Below the pieces are notes generated by a model, which saw only the letters and a list, made by a program, of their open reading frames with translations, was not told where the DNA came from and searched no databases. A stretch of 64,000 nt of DNA, taken from positions 106,448,181 to 106,512,180 of the forward strand of contig NC_085047.1 in assembly GCF_963662255.1 (NCBI RefSeq), written 5' to 3'. The stretch is from Cinclus cinclus (Eukaryota > Chordata > Aves > Passeriformes > Cinclidae). Positions 36,431 through 49,230 of this stretch are shown one piece after another. Within the stretch, counting starts at the first letter, position 1; each line of letters opens with the position of its first letter. The position numbers and the translations under genes are program-made.

Positions 36431-39400
36431 GTGTCCTAAATTCAGTATGATTCCTTCTGAATTAACCTAATGGACGAGATACAAAGTGTTGAACTGCCAG
36501 TAGCAATTTTCGAGCAACCCAAGGATGAAATTAAGGACTTCAGTAGTTTGAGATGTCTAAAGAGGGAAGCTGGTGAATGTATAATTGCTGGTTACTTCAA
36601 AGCCACTTAATTTGGGTCTCAAGTGTGACTGACTTGTAGATGAGCCGAGTCCCAGTACTTGACCCCAGCAGCATTTTCTGAGACGTGTATTCAGTGCATG
36701 GTAAATGGAAGGTAAAACATTGCAGAAGTTTAAGGCTCTGGGGCTTCCTTTGCTTTACAGAAGGCTCACAGTACATGTTATCCCTTGCTGTGGCACAGAT
36801 GTTTTGCAATTCCTTGAACTGTGGTACCACACTTGTGATTTAAAGAACAATACAGAATCCTTAATAAATAATTTAATATCGTATTTGTCTATTCAATATG
36901 CAACAGCTTCTTACCAGTTGGTAATGATTAGTTTATTTATTTATTTATGAACAGTAATTTAGTAACACCCAAATGCATTATCTATCATATAGGCAAACAC
37001 ATAGATAAATTTGCCTTGCTTATGAAAATAAAACATGATATTATGTTTTAATTAAAACTCTGGGGTTATTTGAAAATTAATTAGGAAACCCAACACAGAC
37101 AATAATATAAAAAATATTATCAGCTGTTTCTGCAGTTCATAGTTTGCAATACAGAAATACATGCAACTAGGTTAAAAGAAAAAAGTATTAAAATCTGAGC
37201 AAAAGTAAAGCTTTTTTAATAATTTTTTTACAGCCTAAACTGGAAAAAAATGTGGGACTAGAGAGTCTAAAGAATGAAAAGCCAACATGATATGTATCAT
37301 CAGTGTTACTCTCTAGTTTATTCTATGCATAAAATATTTTTTTATTAAATATATAGGACAAACTATTTAAATCCAGAAATGTACCATTAAAAGTAGCTTT
37401 TATAATGGGAAAATCTTTGATTATAGCATCCACATATAGCCTATGTATATTATAGGCATGAATGTGACCAGAGCACTGTAGCTCTAGATTTTACAGGCTG
37501 TATGGAAAAACAATAAATTAAAAATCCAAACATTTTCTTATGCAGAGATGAAAACCCACATCCCGCATCATTGTTCACAAGGTAGTTACCCATAAAAGTA
37601 TTTTAAAAGACAAGGAAAAATTGGGTTTTACAAATTGAGTGTTTTCTAAGAGTGTTCTTTTTTTAAAAAAATGCTACATTGTTTTTGTTTAAACTTTAAC
37701 AGGGGAAAAACAATAAAAAGACAGATTTTGTTTTTTCAATAGGTTTCCTTCCTCATGCATCTGTGCTACTCGATTCTGTACACTTAAAACATTGATCTAA
37801 AGAACATTTATTTTGCTCTAAGCAAAGATTGAAGAAGTTAAAAAAAAAATGAATCAATGATTAATGAAGGTCAAGACTTGTAAAGATCCATGCTGCCTCC
37901 TTAAAAACATAAGATGATAACAGAAATAGGTGGCTTGAGAGAGAATCTCTAACGTGTAAAGGAAGGGAAAAGGAAAAGCTAAAGGAAATAACTTGTGTTC
38001 CATTCATGTTAGGATTTTTTTCCTTTAATGACTAATCCTGGGAAAAAAAGTGACTCTGTCAGAATCTATACATTAATTTTGATTTAAATAGAAAATGCTA
38101 TTAAGAATGTTTGAATTATAAATGTTCTTAAAATTTCACTTTAAAAAACAAACTGCTTGTAGTCGTAAGTTAAAGATATCATGAGATATAAGTCTGGCAT
38201 ATGTAAGTAATGCTATAACATTTCAGAATCTTGGCATTGGAAGGCATTATAAGAATTTCTTCAGTCTCAAACTTTTTGTGATTGTCTTAAGGCTGACATC
38301 TTCAGTTGTTTTTTGCAATTCAAACCCTTTCTAGTACATAAGATGAGATTCGAGTTTGTGTATCTCTTTATGGATATAAATGTTTATGGATATAAAAGCC
38401 TGAGGACAATTTAAACAATTCTGTATTGGAAAAACAGTATAATTGATTCTTTAAAGACTTAAAATCACACTCTCAATATTTTATGCTAACTGCATGTAAA
38501 ATGTACCTTCTCTCCTTCCCAGGCTTCAGCGTATAGAGAGCCGTACACTTTTCCCTATAGTAACCTTCCTCACCTGCTGGAGATAGAGACTTTTACACAC
38601 AGTGCTGCTACCATCTATTTCCTTCCCATAAAGGGCATAGCTATCAAATATTTCATGTATTCAAATTCTATTTCTTACTTTTCTCTTCAAACATAGCTAG
38701 CTTTCTCTGTTTAGACAGTCTCTACCACCTTACCATAAATGTTTGTCTCTTGTCATGAATAATTATTACTTTCTAGTCTGGGTTCTTCCTTCTTTTACTG
38801 TTTCTTAGGAAATTCTACTGTAATTCTTAGGAGTTATTCTAATGTAACTAATGCAAAGGATTACCTGGAATTCAAACACTGTGCCTTTTGCAGAGCTATA
38901 ATACCTGCCAGCAATGGACTGTTCTCCACTTTTCTATATGAGAGGCATTTTAAAGAATTCAGTTTCCAATTAGTCTTTGGTTATACTGCTAGCAGAGGTG
39001 GGACAGACACTTCTTGTATCAGTAATGCAAAAAAGATTTCTGTGAACGGGCATTTTCTGGAACAGCAAAGTCTTCACAAATGGTAGTTCTTGTAATGAAA
39101 AGGACTTCCTCTCCTGCTGAAGTTTCACCCACATACCCTGAGAGTAGAAGAGACTTTCTCCTTCTCCAGTATCCTCCATAAAAATGACAGTCATTGAACA
39201 AAATAGAGTCATTATCTCAGAAACATCTTCCTCCTCCCACACCCTTACCTTAACTCATCAGAAATTCAAGAACTCTGAACATCAAGAATGTACCTCTGAA
39301 CATCAAGAATTCTTTAATGCTCATCTGTGCATTTCATACAAAGCAGGTATAGCTAAGACAGGTATCATGCTCTTTCAGAACCATTTATTAGTTAAATACA

Positions 39401-41083
39401 TTTATTGCTGATGGCCAGACAGAGTGAAATGTAACTGAAATTATTAAAACTTGCTTGATTCATAGTCTCCACATGAATTTCTATAGGTTTGCTCACCACA
39501 AAGACTGCAAATTTCTTGAGGAAATACTTCCATTCTACTATATACAGACTATAGAACCATGCCCAACTAGTCATACCTGGTCATGGCAGCTGCTACCACA
39601 ACAGAAATAATTGTTCTGCTCTTTCTTTTGAAAGAACTTTAGATTACAGTTATTGCTTCCTAGTTCCTCTTTCTTCAGTGCACACCATGAACTCTATAAA
39701 GGTCTAAACCCTGTAAAGAACATTGCCTTCTTCCTCACTCTCTTACCACTATCTTCCCAGACAAGAAGGGGAAGAAAGGCGAAGAAGAGCAAACTTAATT
39801 CCATACAGTAAGTGTCACTAAGAATTAAACTGGATGAATAAAAAGTTCTACACAATCAAGTCAATGCCCTTCTTATTAGAAGGCATCCTACAGGACTCTA
39901 CAAAGATGGAAGCTACTAGTTAGCCTTTGTAGTTTTCATTTGATTAGCATCTCTGGATACTGAAAATTTTCTCAAGTTATGGTGCAATCTTGGCATGAGT
40001 CCTTGCACTAAGATCCAAATATATACTGCTTAGCATGCTTTCATTTGGTATTTCAGCACCTTTTCAAGGAATAAAACCACGTGTTGGGTGCATCCATCAT
40101 CTAACACACTGACAATTTTAATGGGAAATAAAATGGAGAAAATCTTTCATATGCAAATGTGCAGTAGAATCTGTAATCTCTGTGTAGAGATGATAGATTT
40201 CAATGCAGTATTTATTAGTACTCTGCTCCACACTGATCCCAAGTGTTCCCATTATTTGCGGGCTGAAGCCTCCTTATGTTTAGCAGCTCAGAGAACACTA
40301 CCTTACTTCTGGAAGGGATTACATTATAAGTAATCTGTCTGATATGACTGGTACTTATAATGCATGATACGGAGTTTAACCCACCTTATTTTAATGATAA
40401 TTGTGATATTTAAAAATCATCCAGTATGTCGTGTCTGGTGTTCTGGTCAAATTTCAGTGAACAACCTAAACTATAGAAATAGCTTCAGTGGAATTTGAAA
40501 TGTCCTTGAAAGACTTCCAGTCAGACAATTGGCTCTGAGAAGGCTGAAAAAATACGTATGGCAATTAGTGCAAGAAATAAGAAGTAGATTAGGTGTAGGT
40601 GTAAGTGGCATAAACTGAGAGCCTCCAGCAAAATGAAAAATCCAGCCTGTTCAAAATGAGAAGTTCAGGCATCAGGAGTTGGAATGCAGGAAGCCCACAG
40701 AATCTCTGCAGGGGTTGAGTTAAAACAAGTAAATACTGGCAAACAGCAGAAAAAGGAGGAGGAAATCTTGGGGTGCAACACAGCCACTTCAGTCCATTAC
40801 TGAATACCATTAGGAGAGCACATGGTGCCTGTGCTGTGTCAGAGGAAAGGGAAATCCACAGGGCCTCTGTTTGGGGTACGGGACCATGCTAAAAGCAACA
40901 GCTAAATGCAGAAAGGAAAGAGGATGTATATTGTGTGGTTGGCTTATGACTGTAACAAAAGGGCAGAAAGAATCTGTCGTGTTCATGATGCCAGGATTAC
41001 AACAGATATTAAGTCAGAGATTCCTTAATAACATTCAAATTAACCTGCAAAGCTAATACTGTTTTCTTCTGTTTTTGAAAGAG
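36431..41083. other. Unremarkable AT-rich intron with two small direct repeats
   Basis: A TTTA run lies near 36931-36948. The 17-mer ctctgaacatcaagaat occurs twice with a 21-base period (39273 and 39294). tttatggatataaa occurs twice near 38369-38396. No gene is recognised. Confidence 0.55.
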
Positions 41084-41165
41084 ATAAAAATAAATTATAT
41101 ATAAACATATATTATAAAAATATTTAAACTATATTTATTTTATAAAAAATAAATAAATAAATAAT
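41084..41165. repeat. AT-only low-complexity tract ending in (AAAT)n
   Basis: Almost entirely A and T, ending in several AAAT units. Confidence 0.88.
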
Positions 41166-44100
41166 TGCAGGGAATATATTAATGTGTGAATTATATTAGA
41201 CCATGATGGGTATATAGATATCCAGTTGTATTTCTGTTTAATACTTATACATAAAAGCAGATTTCAATTAATAAGCATGAGAAAATAGGAGAAAAACCAA
41301 GAAAAAATAGATAAGATAAAGAAAAAAGGTGGTCAACAAGTGCTCTGTCCTTTGAGAATGATTGATAGAGCACCCCTCATTCGGCCTTTGAAGCTCTAGC
41401 TTTTCTACATCCATTTATCTTAACTATTGTTTTCCAGTTTTAAGCTTGTTACTGTCACGTAAGATTTGTGAGTGACTGCTCATGACTAAAATCAGCTATA
41501 GGGGACGATGTAGATCCTGCTTGGGAGAGCTCTGCACCATCTTTGATAGGAGTGTGCTTGCCTTCTTGTTCCTCTGCACCTCTCTGGACCATGTTGACCA
41601 TAGGAAATTGCATTTGTTTCTGTGTTGGTCTGTGATAGTCTGTGCCAAATTCTCTCTGTTGCTCACATTTTTTTCTGTGCTTGCTAGCAAAATCTGTGCA
41701 ATCATCAAAAATCCAAGCAGAGCAAGAATGCCTTTAGAGGTAACTTGAAAGTACTTTTGAAATTATCATCAGGTGGAGAGGCTGTTCCTGACATTTCAGT
41801 GTCCACCCCTGCCCCATTATATATATTCATTCACCCACTGATATGCACAAACAGTTCTTAGATAAAGTGAGATTTTGTCAGGCAATTTGTCATGTTGACA
41901 AAGCTTTGATAACCTGAGTCCTGGAACTAATTCTTCATTAAAGTTTTGGTTCAGATGATTGGAACAGAGAAATGTATATTTTTTTTTTCCTCCCCAGGAG
42001 TCATTTGTGTGAATCCAACTCATTAACTCACCAGGAAAGGCTTTTACATGGGGTCTAACTGTGTAACCAGTATTCTTTTTGCAGTCCTCACAGGGAGGCA
42101 GAGGCTTGTGTTAGTTGGAAAAAAGGAATAACTGTCACCTCCCAAGATGGGCCAGGAGCTGTGGACATTTCCACAGTGATCCTGACAGCCTGTTGTAGTC
42201 AAGCGACTTCTTCTTCCCTGCTACACTTCCACTTTCACTGTACACATTCAGGGCTATCCTTTGTCAGAAAAGAGCAGGAAGAGCCATTGCAGAGTTACTA
42301 ATAACTAACCAGTTCCTTTCATAGAGGTCTTTTAGGTTAGTGGTGTCATTAGTTGGGAGGAGTTTCTTCAGTGTCCCCGGAACAACTTATTTTGAAAAAT
42401 GCTGATGAAAAAGTGCTCCACAGCTTGAAGTTTGGTTGCAGCAGTGCACCTATGTGGCACAATGTCAAAGAAATGTCAGCAGGAGAAACATGGATGATGC
42501 TTATGTCTAAGAGTGTAAATAGAATAGAACAACCATGATAAAGTCATATTTTTTAAAATCAAAATACAGATCTTAAAAGAGGAGGAAACAAAATAATGGT
42601 TAAGTAGTAATTTCCTCTTATGCCTGAAAGTTTTAAAAAATGGGAAATATTTTTCCATTAAATGCTATGGGAATTAATGTTGAGAATATTGTATTTACTG
42701 TTAACACTCTTCCTGCTTCAAACATAAATGAATACATAATAATGGGTTCTTAGATTTTCTGATATTTTCACAGTATATAAAACCACTGGAGTTTTTTTTT
42801 TCCATTTTTAATTTCTGAAAATGTTTAGAAAATAATTTAATAAGTGCAACATTTCAAAGGATTTTTGTATATGTGTGGCTCTTACAGATCTCTGTCAAGA
42901 GAATACAAGACATGAAAGCTGAATATTTAACAACTCACCTCTTTCCCATTAATCACTGAGTTGTCAGGAAAGCACCTTTACAGTGATCAGAGTAGTATAG
43001 TGCAAAAGCACAGTGGGAATCCAGTTATTTCAGTGTGGCTACTCATTGTGGAATGTCGTCCAAGAGTAAAAAGTTATTTAAAAAGCACAGTTAGAAAATA
43101 AACTTTAATTAAATATTCATAAATTATTTTAATGTTTAACACATAGCTTTTATGGTTTCTTGTTTATGTCTGTAGGTACAGCATCTATCATATAGTATGT
43201 CTTTATTCTATATTTTCTGTGATATCTCAAGATTTTCATAGGATGAGGAATAAGTAATTAAAATATGATCTAAGGACAAAAAAAATAGGCAGGAAGGACA
43301 ACATCTTCCTATTGACTCACAGTATGTGAAAGATGCATTTTTCTTTAGGCAGAAGAAAATTCTGAGTCAAAGGAAGACAGAAAGCTCACTTATGCTGGTG
43401 CTGGGAAAACAGGACATGAGGCTCTATTGGTCATGCAGCATGGAAAGACATTAGAGATGCTGTGGGCATCCTGCCTGCCAATGAAAAAATATAAATTACT
43501 ATTCAGTTTTGTCCCCAGCATTTGAAATAGTGCTTCCCCAGATGCATTGACAAAATTCCTTCCCTTATATAAGAAAACCTTAGAGATTTTCTAATTCTTA
43601 TGTCCCAAATCATGGGGATATAATTTACTTCTTTGCACCTACTTGTGCAGCAAAGGTAATTCTTTTTATGAGAGTTCTGTATTTTAATGTTAAATAAAAC
43701 CTTAAGGTCTTCCATCTTTTTGCAAAATTTTCTCTTCAGAACCTAAATAAGACAGTCTGATTTGAAGCACCAATTCCATGTAATATGTGCACAAGGATTT
43801 TCTTTAAACCCATAAATATTTTTAGGCTGTGTAATGGAAATATTTTCATGAGAACTATACCTAATTCATGATGAAAGAGTAAAAGAAACTAGGTGTAAAA
43901 CACAGGGAAAGGAATTCCTTGTGGGCTTCCCTTAACCTGCTTTTTTCTCTTGCATATCTCAGGTTGCCATCCCCATTGATAAATGGGGCTGACCCTCTTT
44001 AGTGTCCCCTCATTTCAATATCACAGGCAGGATGGTCACACCTCCATCTGTGCACATGGGGACAATGGAGGCATTTTGTTAAAACATTCCAACTCTACCT

Positions 44101-45235
44101 AAGAGAGTCTACCTGCTCTCACTCTCACGCCAGAATTTCTCTTTTAATAGCAAATGCATCCACCTGCTTTGTAGAAGTCCAGATGATTTGTCTGTAGTGT
44201 TGTCTTAGAGTGTCCTGGGGAGGAGAAGTCCAACATGACCATCCCTGAATAAACGCTACAGGAGCTGCCTGTCACTCTAAAAGTGTCAACAAATCACAAT
44301 TCAGTAGTTAACACAGTAATAGTGTATTTCATTTTTTATAGAGGAGCTATTCTTTCAAAGTATTCAACAATTCCATGTTGTAAATTATCAGAATCAACAA
44401 TTACACTGTGATCCGTTTTTCCTTCAAAAGTGTTTAATATTTTGCCCCACCTCCTTTTAATCTCTTAATATTTGTGTCAGATGGGTAACTACTGCCTTCC
44501 ACAAAGAGTTTGCTGTGTATATGAGCTGCTCAGTAGCAGCAAGGGGTGGATGCTTTCACGATATTGTACACAGTGTGTTTTTTAATCATCCTGAAGAGAT
44601 CTCTTTTCTCATCCTATTTCCACTCCTATTGCTTTCTTTGCCTATATGGCTTTTTCTGAAGCTGTTCTTTTATTATTTGTTGTATAGTTTGTCTCAGAAA
44701 GCTGTTAAACTAGTGACAAGCAATCTATCAGCAGGATGATTGCACAGTGATTTTAAATTTGCATTAGCTGAAAGATACCAGACTTGCTCATTGTTCAAGA
44801 AATTTTGTGACCCAACCATCTTGCATCTCATACTCTGCCTGCAGGCTGACCTTGTCCTGTGCCTCTTCGCTTCACCAATACCTGAGCAATAGTCCTTTCT
44901 TTCCCACCCACCCTATCAGGACATGGGATCACAAAATCTAGACTTGTTCTTTCCCTATTACTGCAATAAAGTTTCTCATCAGCAATACAAAGGGTGAAAT
45001 TCTGTGTCCTTAGATGGCTTGGGTAGAGTGCAATAACCTGAACAGAGAGAAAGGAAGGAGAGAAACCCAGTGCTGTCATAGGTTATGACAGAATTTTACC
45101 TCTGGAGAATCTTCTGCTCTTAAGGACATTAAGGATGAGACGCCATGGCCTCGGTCACACAATAGTTTTCTGACCTACCTTAGTCTTTTGTGCAGGAAGT
45201 TTGATAATAAATAATGTTGAAGCATCGGTGTTGGT
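41166..45235. other. Unremarkable intron
   Basis: No gene, transposon or RNA is recognised. Composition is slightly richer in GC near 41480-41750 and 44140-44280. Confidence 0.45.
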
Positions 45236-45254
45236 GGGTGGGTGTTTGGGTGGG
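45236..45254 (+). other. Canonical G-quadruplex motif
   Basis: Four GGG runs are separated by loops of 1, 5 and 1 bases on the + strand, which is the sense strand of IL1RAPL1. Such a motif could form in the pre-mRNA. Function is not shown. Confidence 0.75.
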
Positions 45255-46730
45255 CATGCAAGTCATGAAACATCTCACTGACAACTCCCTGAGCACACCC
45301 AAAACACAGACGTGCTTGTGCCTTAGTGAGTCCATGTGTGTACCTCAGACTGCCCATAGAAAATAAAAAGAACTTAAAAATGATCTAGTGGCTGCTGAGG
45401 CTTTTCTACTTTTTGCAGAGGCCGGGCTCTACTCTGTACTCCAGCCTCCACTAAAGCCCAGGTTTGGAGGCTCTTGCACTTGGTACTGGATAGCTCTGTC
45501 AGAAAGATAGAACTTTGTGATTTAGAGCCAACTCACCAAATTTGCAAAAACCAGGTTTCACATTTCTAGGTTATACTTTGTTGTTTTTTTTATTTTCCCC
45601 TAGAGTCCTGAATTCTATCTCAAGAAAGCTGCTTTGAAGGTGTCTCTCTTGGGAAATCTGTCTAAAAGACATGCATTTTTTCAGCGCCAGGAGGCAAAAT
45701 CAAATCTCGTTATCTAGTCCAGTGAAAAGGCATGGTGCTCAGCCTTATTTTGTGAAAGATTCACAAAGGTGCTTCCAGGGACTGTATCCTCAGTAATCCA
45801 TAGTACTGGTCACTGAAAAGACATCGCAGGACTGGTCTGTGCATTCATGAGATGAGCAGGGCACAGAAATACCAAGTGATACCATGGTGGTGTTAGATGT
45901 CAAATGGGATGAGAGCCAGCACCAAGCATGGGTAGGAACACCTTCATCTACCTGCTGGCAGTTACTGTTATGAACCTTCCCTATTTGGGATAACTCAAAG
46001 AAAATCAAAGGTATTAGCAGGTTGAGAAAAAAAGAGAGCTGTGTATTTTTGAACATACTAATTCCTGAATTTAATAAAAAATACATAAGTACACACTTGA
46101 AAAGTTCTCTCTGGAAGGGAACAGTCATGTTTCAGGTTTCTCACTGTCCTACTGAATATTTGGGCTCTTTTTGGTATGTGTTCTGTTACAAAGAGGTAAA
46201 ACACACTCTCCAACAACACCACCCTCAAATGAAAAATGAAGATAATTATAATTGTTAATTTCCTGTTTCAAGACTAATTTACAGTGACTTCAGATTAAAC
46301 TCCTTGAAACCAGTATTGAGCTGTATTATAAAACAAGCCACATTTGTGAGTGTTGTTAACTTCTTGTTTTTATTTGCTTTTTTTTTTGTTGTTTATCTGT
46401 ATACTGAGATACACCAAGGCAATTACTTTTCAGCAATTTTAGGCTACCAGTTGCCTGTTCTTTTTTTTTTTAATTTTATCTAACACATTTCTTAAAAAGA
46501 AATAAATATTTAGATTAAATATTTATATTGCTGCTTACTGGCATAGAATATGTTGAGAAGACATGTCATGTTTTTGCAGCTTTTATTCAGAACAACTGAA
46601 AAAAATAACCAATTTCCAGACAGGTTCTCTGTGTTTCTATTTGCATAACTTTCTTGTGTGTCTCTTGCCTATGCTGTAATAGCTTGTCTTTGAACAGCAG
46701 CATGGCTCCTGTGGTTGTGTGTTGGCTTAC
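45255..46730. other. Unremarkable intron
   Basis: A T-rich run occurs near 46380-46390. Nothing else is recognised. Confidence 0.5.
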
Positions 46731-46788
46731 AATTCACTCACAGTTCACTCACAATTCACTTAAAATTCACTTTAAATTCACTTACAGT
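46731..46788. repeat. 11-bp minisatellite, about five copies
   Basis: Units of the form A(A/G)TTCACTyAC follow each other with an 11-base period: aattcactcac, agttcactcac, aattcacttaa, aattcacttta, aattcacttac, then a partial agtt. Confidence 0.9.
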
Positions 46789-49098
46789 TGCAGTACTGGC
46801 TAATATTTGATGGGTGCTATTAAGAAACAAAGTGGTGGCTAGAAGAAAATCACACAGAACTTCTAAAGGAGTTATTTAATTACTGACTTTAAGTTATTAA
46901 CAACTATGCTTCCACATTTTCTGATTGTAGTTATATTTTTGGAAATTCACTATAGACTCAGACCAAGGTCTGAAGGCCAATGAAATAGATATCCAATACC
47001 TTGTGACTACACACCATTGCTTTATATGATGGTGATTTCATGTTTCATTACATTCTATAAAATATGAATTTTAAAATGTACAAAACAAAGCACCCACGAT
47101 TAAACAAATATAAATTACTTTGTACTTCTCAAAATCCATTTGGTTTTAAACCTGGTTTAAAAAAATTGTAATATTATAACAAGTTTTACTTCAAATTAAA
47201 GATGTCAGGAAATACATTAAGTGAGTAACAAGAAAATACAGATTCTTCTGAGTAACAGCTTGTTTCCTACTTCTGTGTGTTGAAGAATTTTTTTACAACA
47301 GCAGAAAAGGCTCCTGTGTGCACACAAACCTTATGTATTTTCTAGCAATACTGGTGCAATTAAAAGTCAAAGGGAAAAAAAAAACAATATGTCAAAGTTA
47401 TTCATGAGTCAGTGAGTTAATTTTTCAATGGAAATAATAGATTAGATTAAATAAACAACCACAAACCCATTAAAAACAGAATCTACCTAAACCTAACAGA
47501 AATCCACTATTGGCCAGACAGGTTAAATTTTCTACTTTCTCTGTATAATTTCAATTAAAGATTAATTAGGCTTTAACTGCTGCCTAAACAGGTGTAATAG
47601 CACATATTACAAGCATGAATTCAAAGAGTACCTCTCAGACTCATTTGCTAAGTATGTAAGGTTTATTTTCCTGAGGGGTCTTCTTTTCTTTTAAACTCTT
47701 CCCATGCTCTTAATGTAGGGAGAGAACTGAAAAAATTACTATAAGACCTATGAAGTTATAATGCATTATTATTGAATCTTTCCCTGCTTGAGTCAGTAGA
47801 TTTGAAAGCTAAGACAACACCTAAGTCTATTTTGCAGAATAATTGAAAGTGGTTTCTTTGCACATTTTGAAAGATCATATTTCTTTGATTTATTGGAATT
47901 TACTTAAACATGCAAGCATGAGACAGGCACAGTTATATTGCCTGGATAGCATTAATAGAAAGGGCAAGTTTCAGTTGTTCAAGGTACATACAGAGGCAAA
48001 ATGCTTTTGAAACCTCCTTTTGTGACCAATTGCATCCATAAATAGTCTTATTTTTCCCTGTTTTTGAGACTGAAGTACTGTCTCTTGGCTAATAGGAGCA
48101 CGATTTTCAAAGTTCAGACATGGTCTTATTGAATGAAAGGTTATACTGTTATTTGAGTATTAATATATTAATTTTATAAATGAAACTAGCAAAAAAATCT
48201 GCTAATTATGAATGTAGATCAAATGCAGGCAGGCATGTGAACACCTGAGCAGATTATGTGATCTATTAATTACTTTTAAGTATTTCAGCACAGTGATAAA
48301 CAGGGTAATCTTTGAAACACACATGTACATGTGTTCACATTGTAGCTGCAGACTTTCTAGTATTTGTGACTGTATCTTCACTGATAAAAGCAAAATTTTT
48401 ACCATGTACCCAAACAAATATCCCAGGACAACTGATGTATTTCTCCTCAGGAGTAGAGACGCAGACCAGAGGAGTCACTCAGCAGATGACAATGTCTTTA
48501 TGCAGCAAAGCCTAAAACAATTTATAGGTACAAATCTACAATTCTGCATGCAATGCTGTGGATTTCAGTGCATAGATTCTGGCCTCATATGAATATCCTA
48601 CTGCTGAACTTAGAGAGGTGGAAGATACAAATGAAACTGTCTGTTAAAATCATCCCTGGTTTTATTCTGGCCCAGGGTTGTTGGAGCTGGGTGGCAATGA
48701 AACGAGATCAATGTCTGCTTGAAAGTACAGCAGTACTGTGCTACCTCTGCATTTCAGAAAACGTGAGATCAATGGATAGGTCTACCTGAACATCTGGGAA
48801 TGCTTAAGACTTTTTTTCTCTTAAAAGAAGAAAAGGGGTTTGGATCACCCTTTCTCTGGTTCATGCAAGGGGATTGGAAAGAGCTGATAAACTGTATTAA
48901 AGTCTGGCAAGAAGGCCAGCAAAACTGAAATAGATTTTATGAGGGTATATTTTTTATACTATCAAGAAATTGGATGTTAACTCTAGGACAGGAAGAATAA
49001 GCATGGCTTGTACTCTGGAAACAAATCATGAAACTTGAAAAGACATAAAGATAACAAGTTTCAAACAAAACACAGTTCTTTGCTCTAGGCCAGATTCC
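46789..49098. other. Unremarkable AT-rich intron
   Basis: No gene, RNA or transposon is recognised. The overlapping frames near 48200-48790 lack domain features. Confidence 0.5.
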
Positions 49099-49230
49099 TT
49101 AGAATCATGGAATTGTTTAGAATGGGAAAAAACCCTCCAAGATCACTGAGTCCAGCTGTTACCCCAGCACTTCCAAACCCACCATTAAAACACATCTCCA
49201 GGTGCCACATCTACACATCACCTGGTCCTG
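49099..49230 (-). mobile_element. CR1 LINE 3' fragment, diverged
   Basis: It starts with agaatcatggaattgtttag and continues with aagatcactgagtccagctg, ttaccccagcacttccaa and aggtgccacatctacac. This matches the antisense order of a CR1 subfamily 3' end. Confidence 0.82.
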
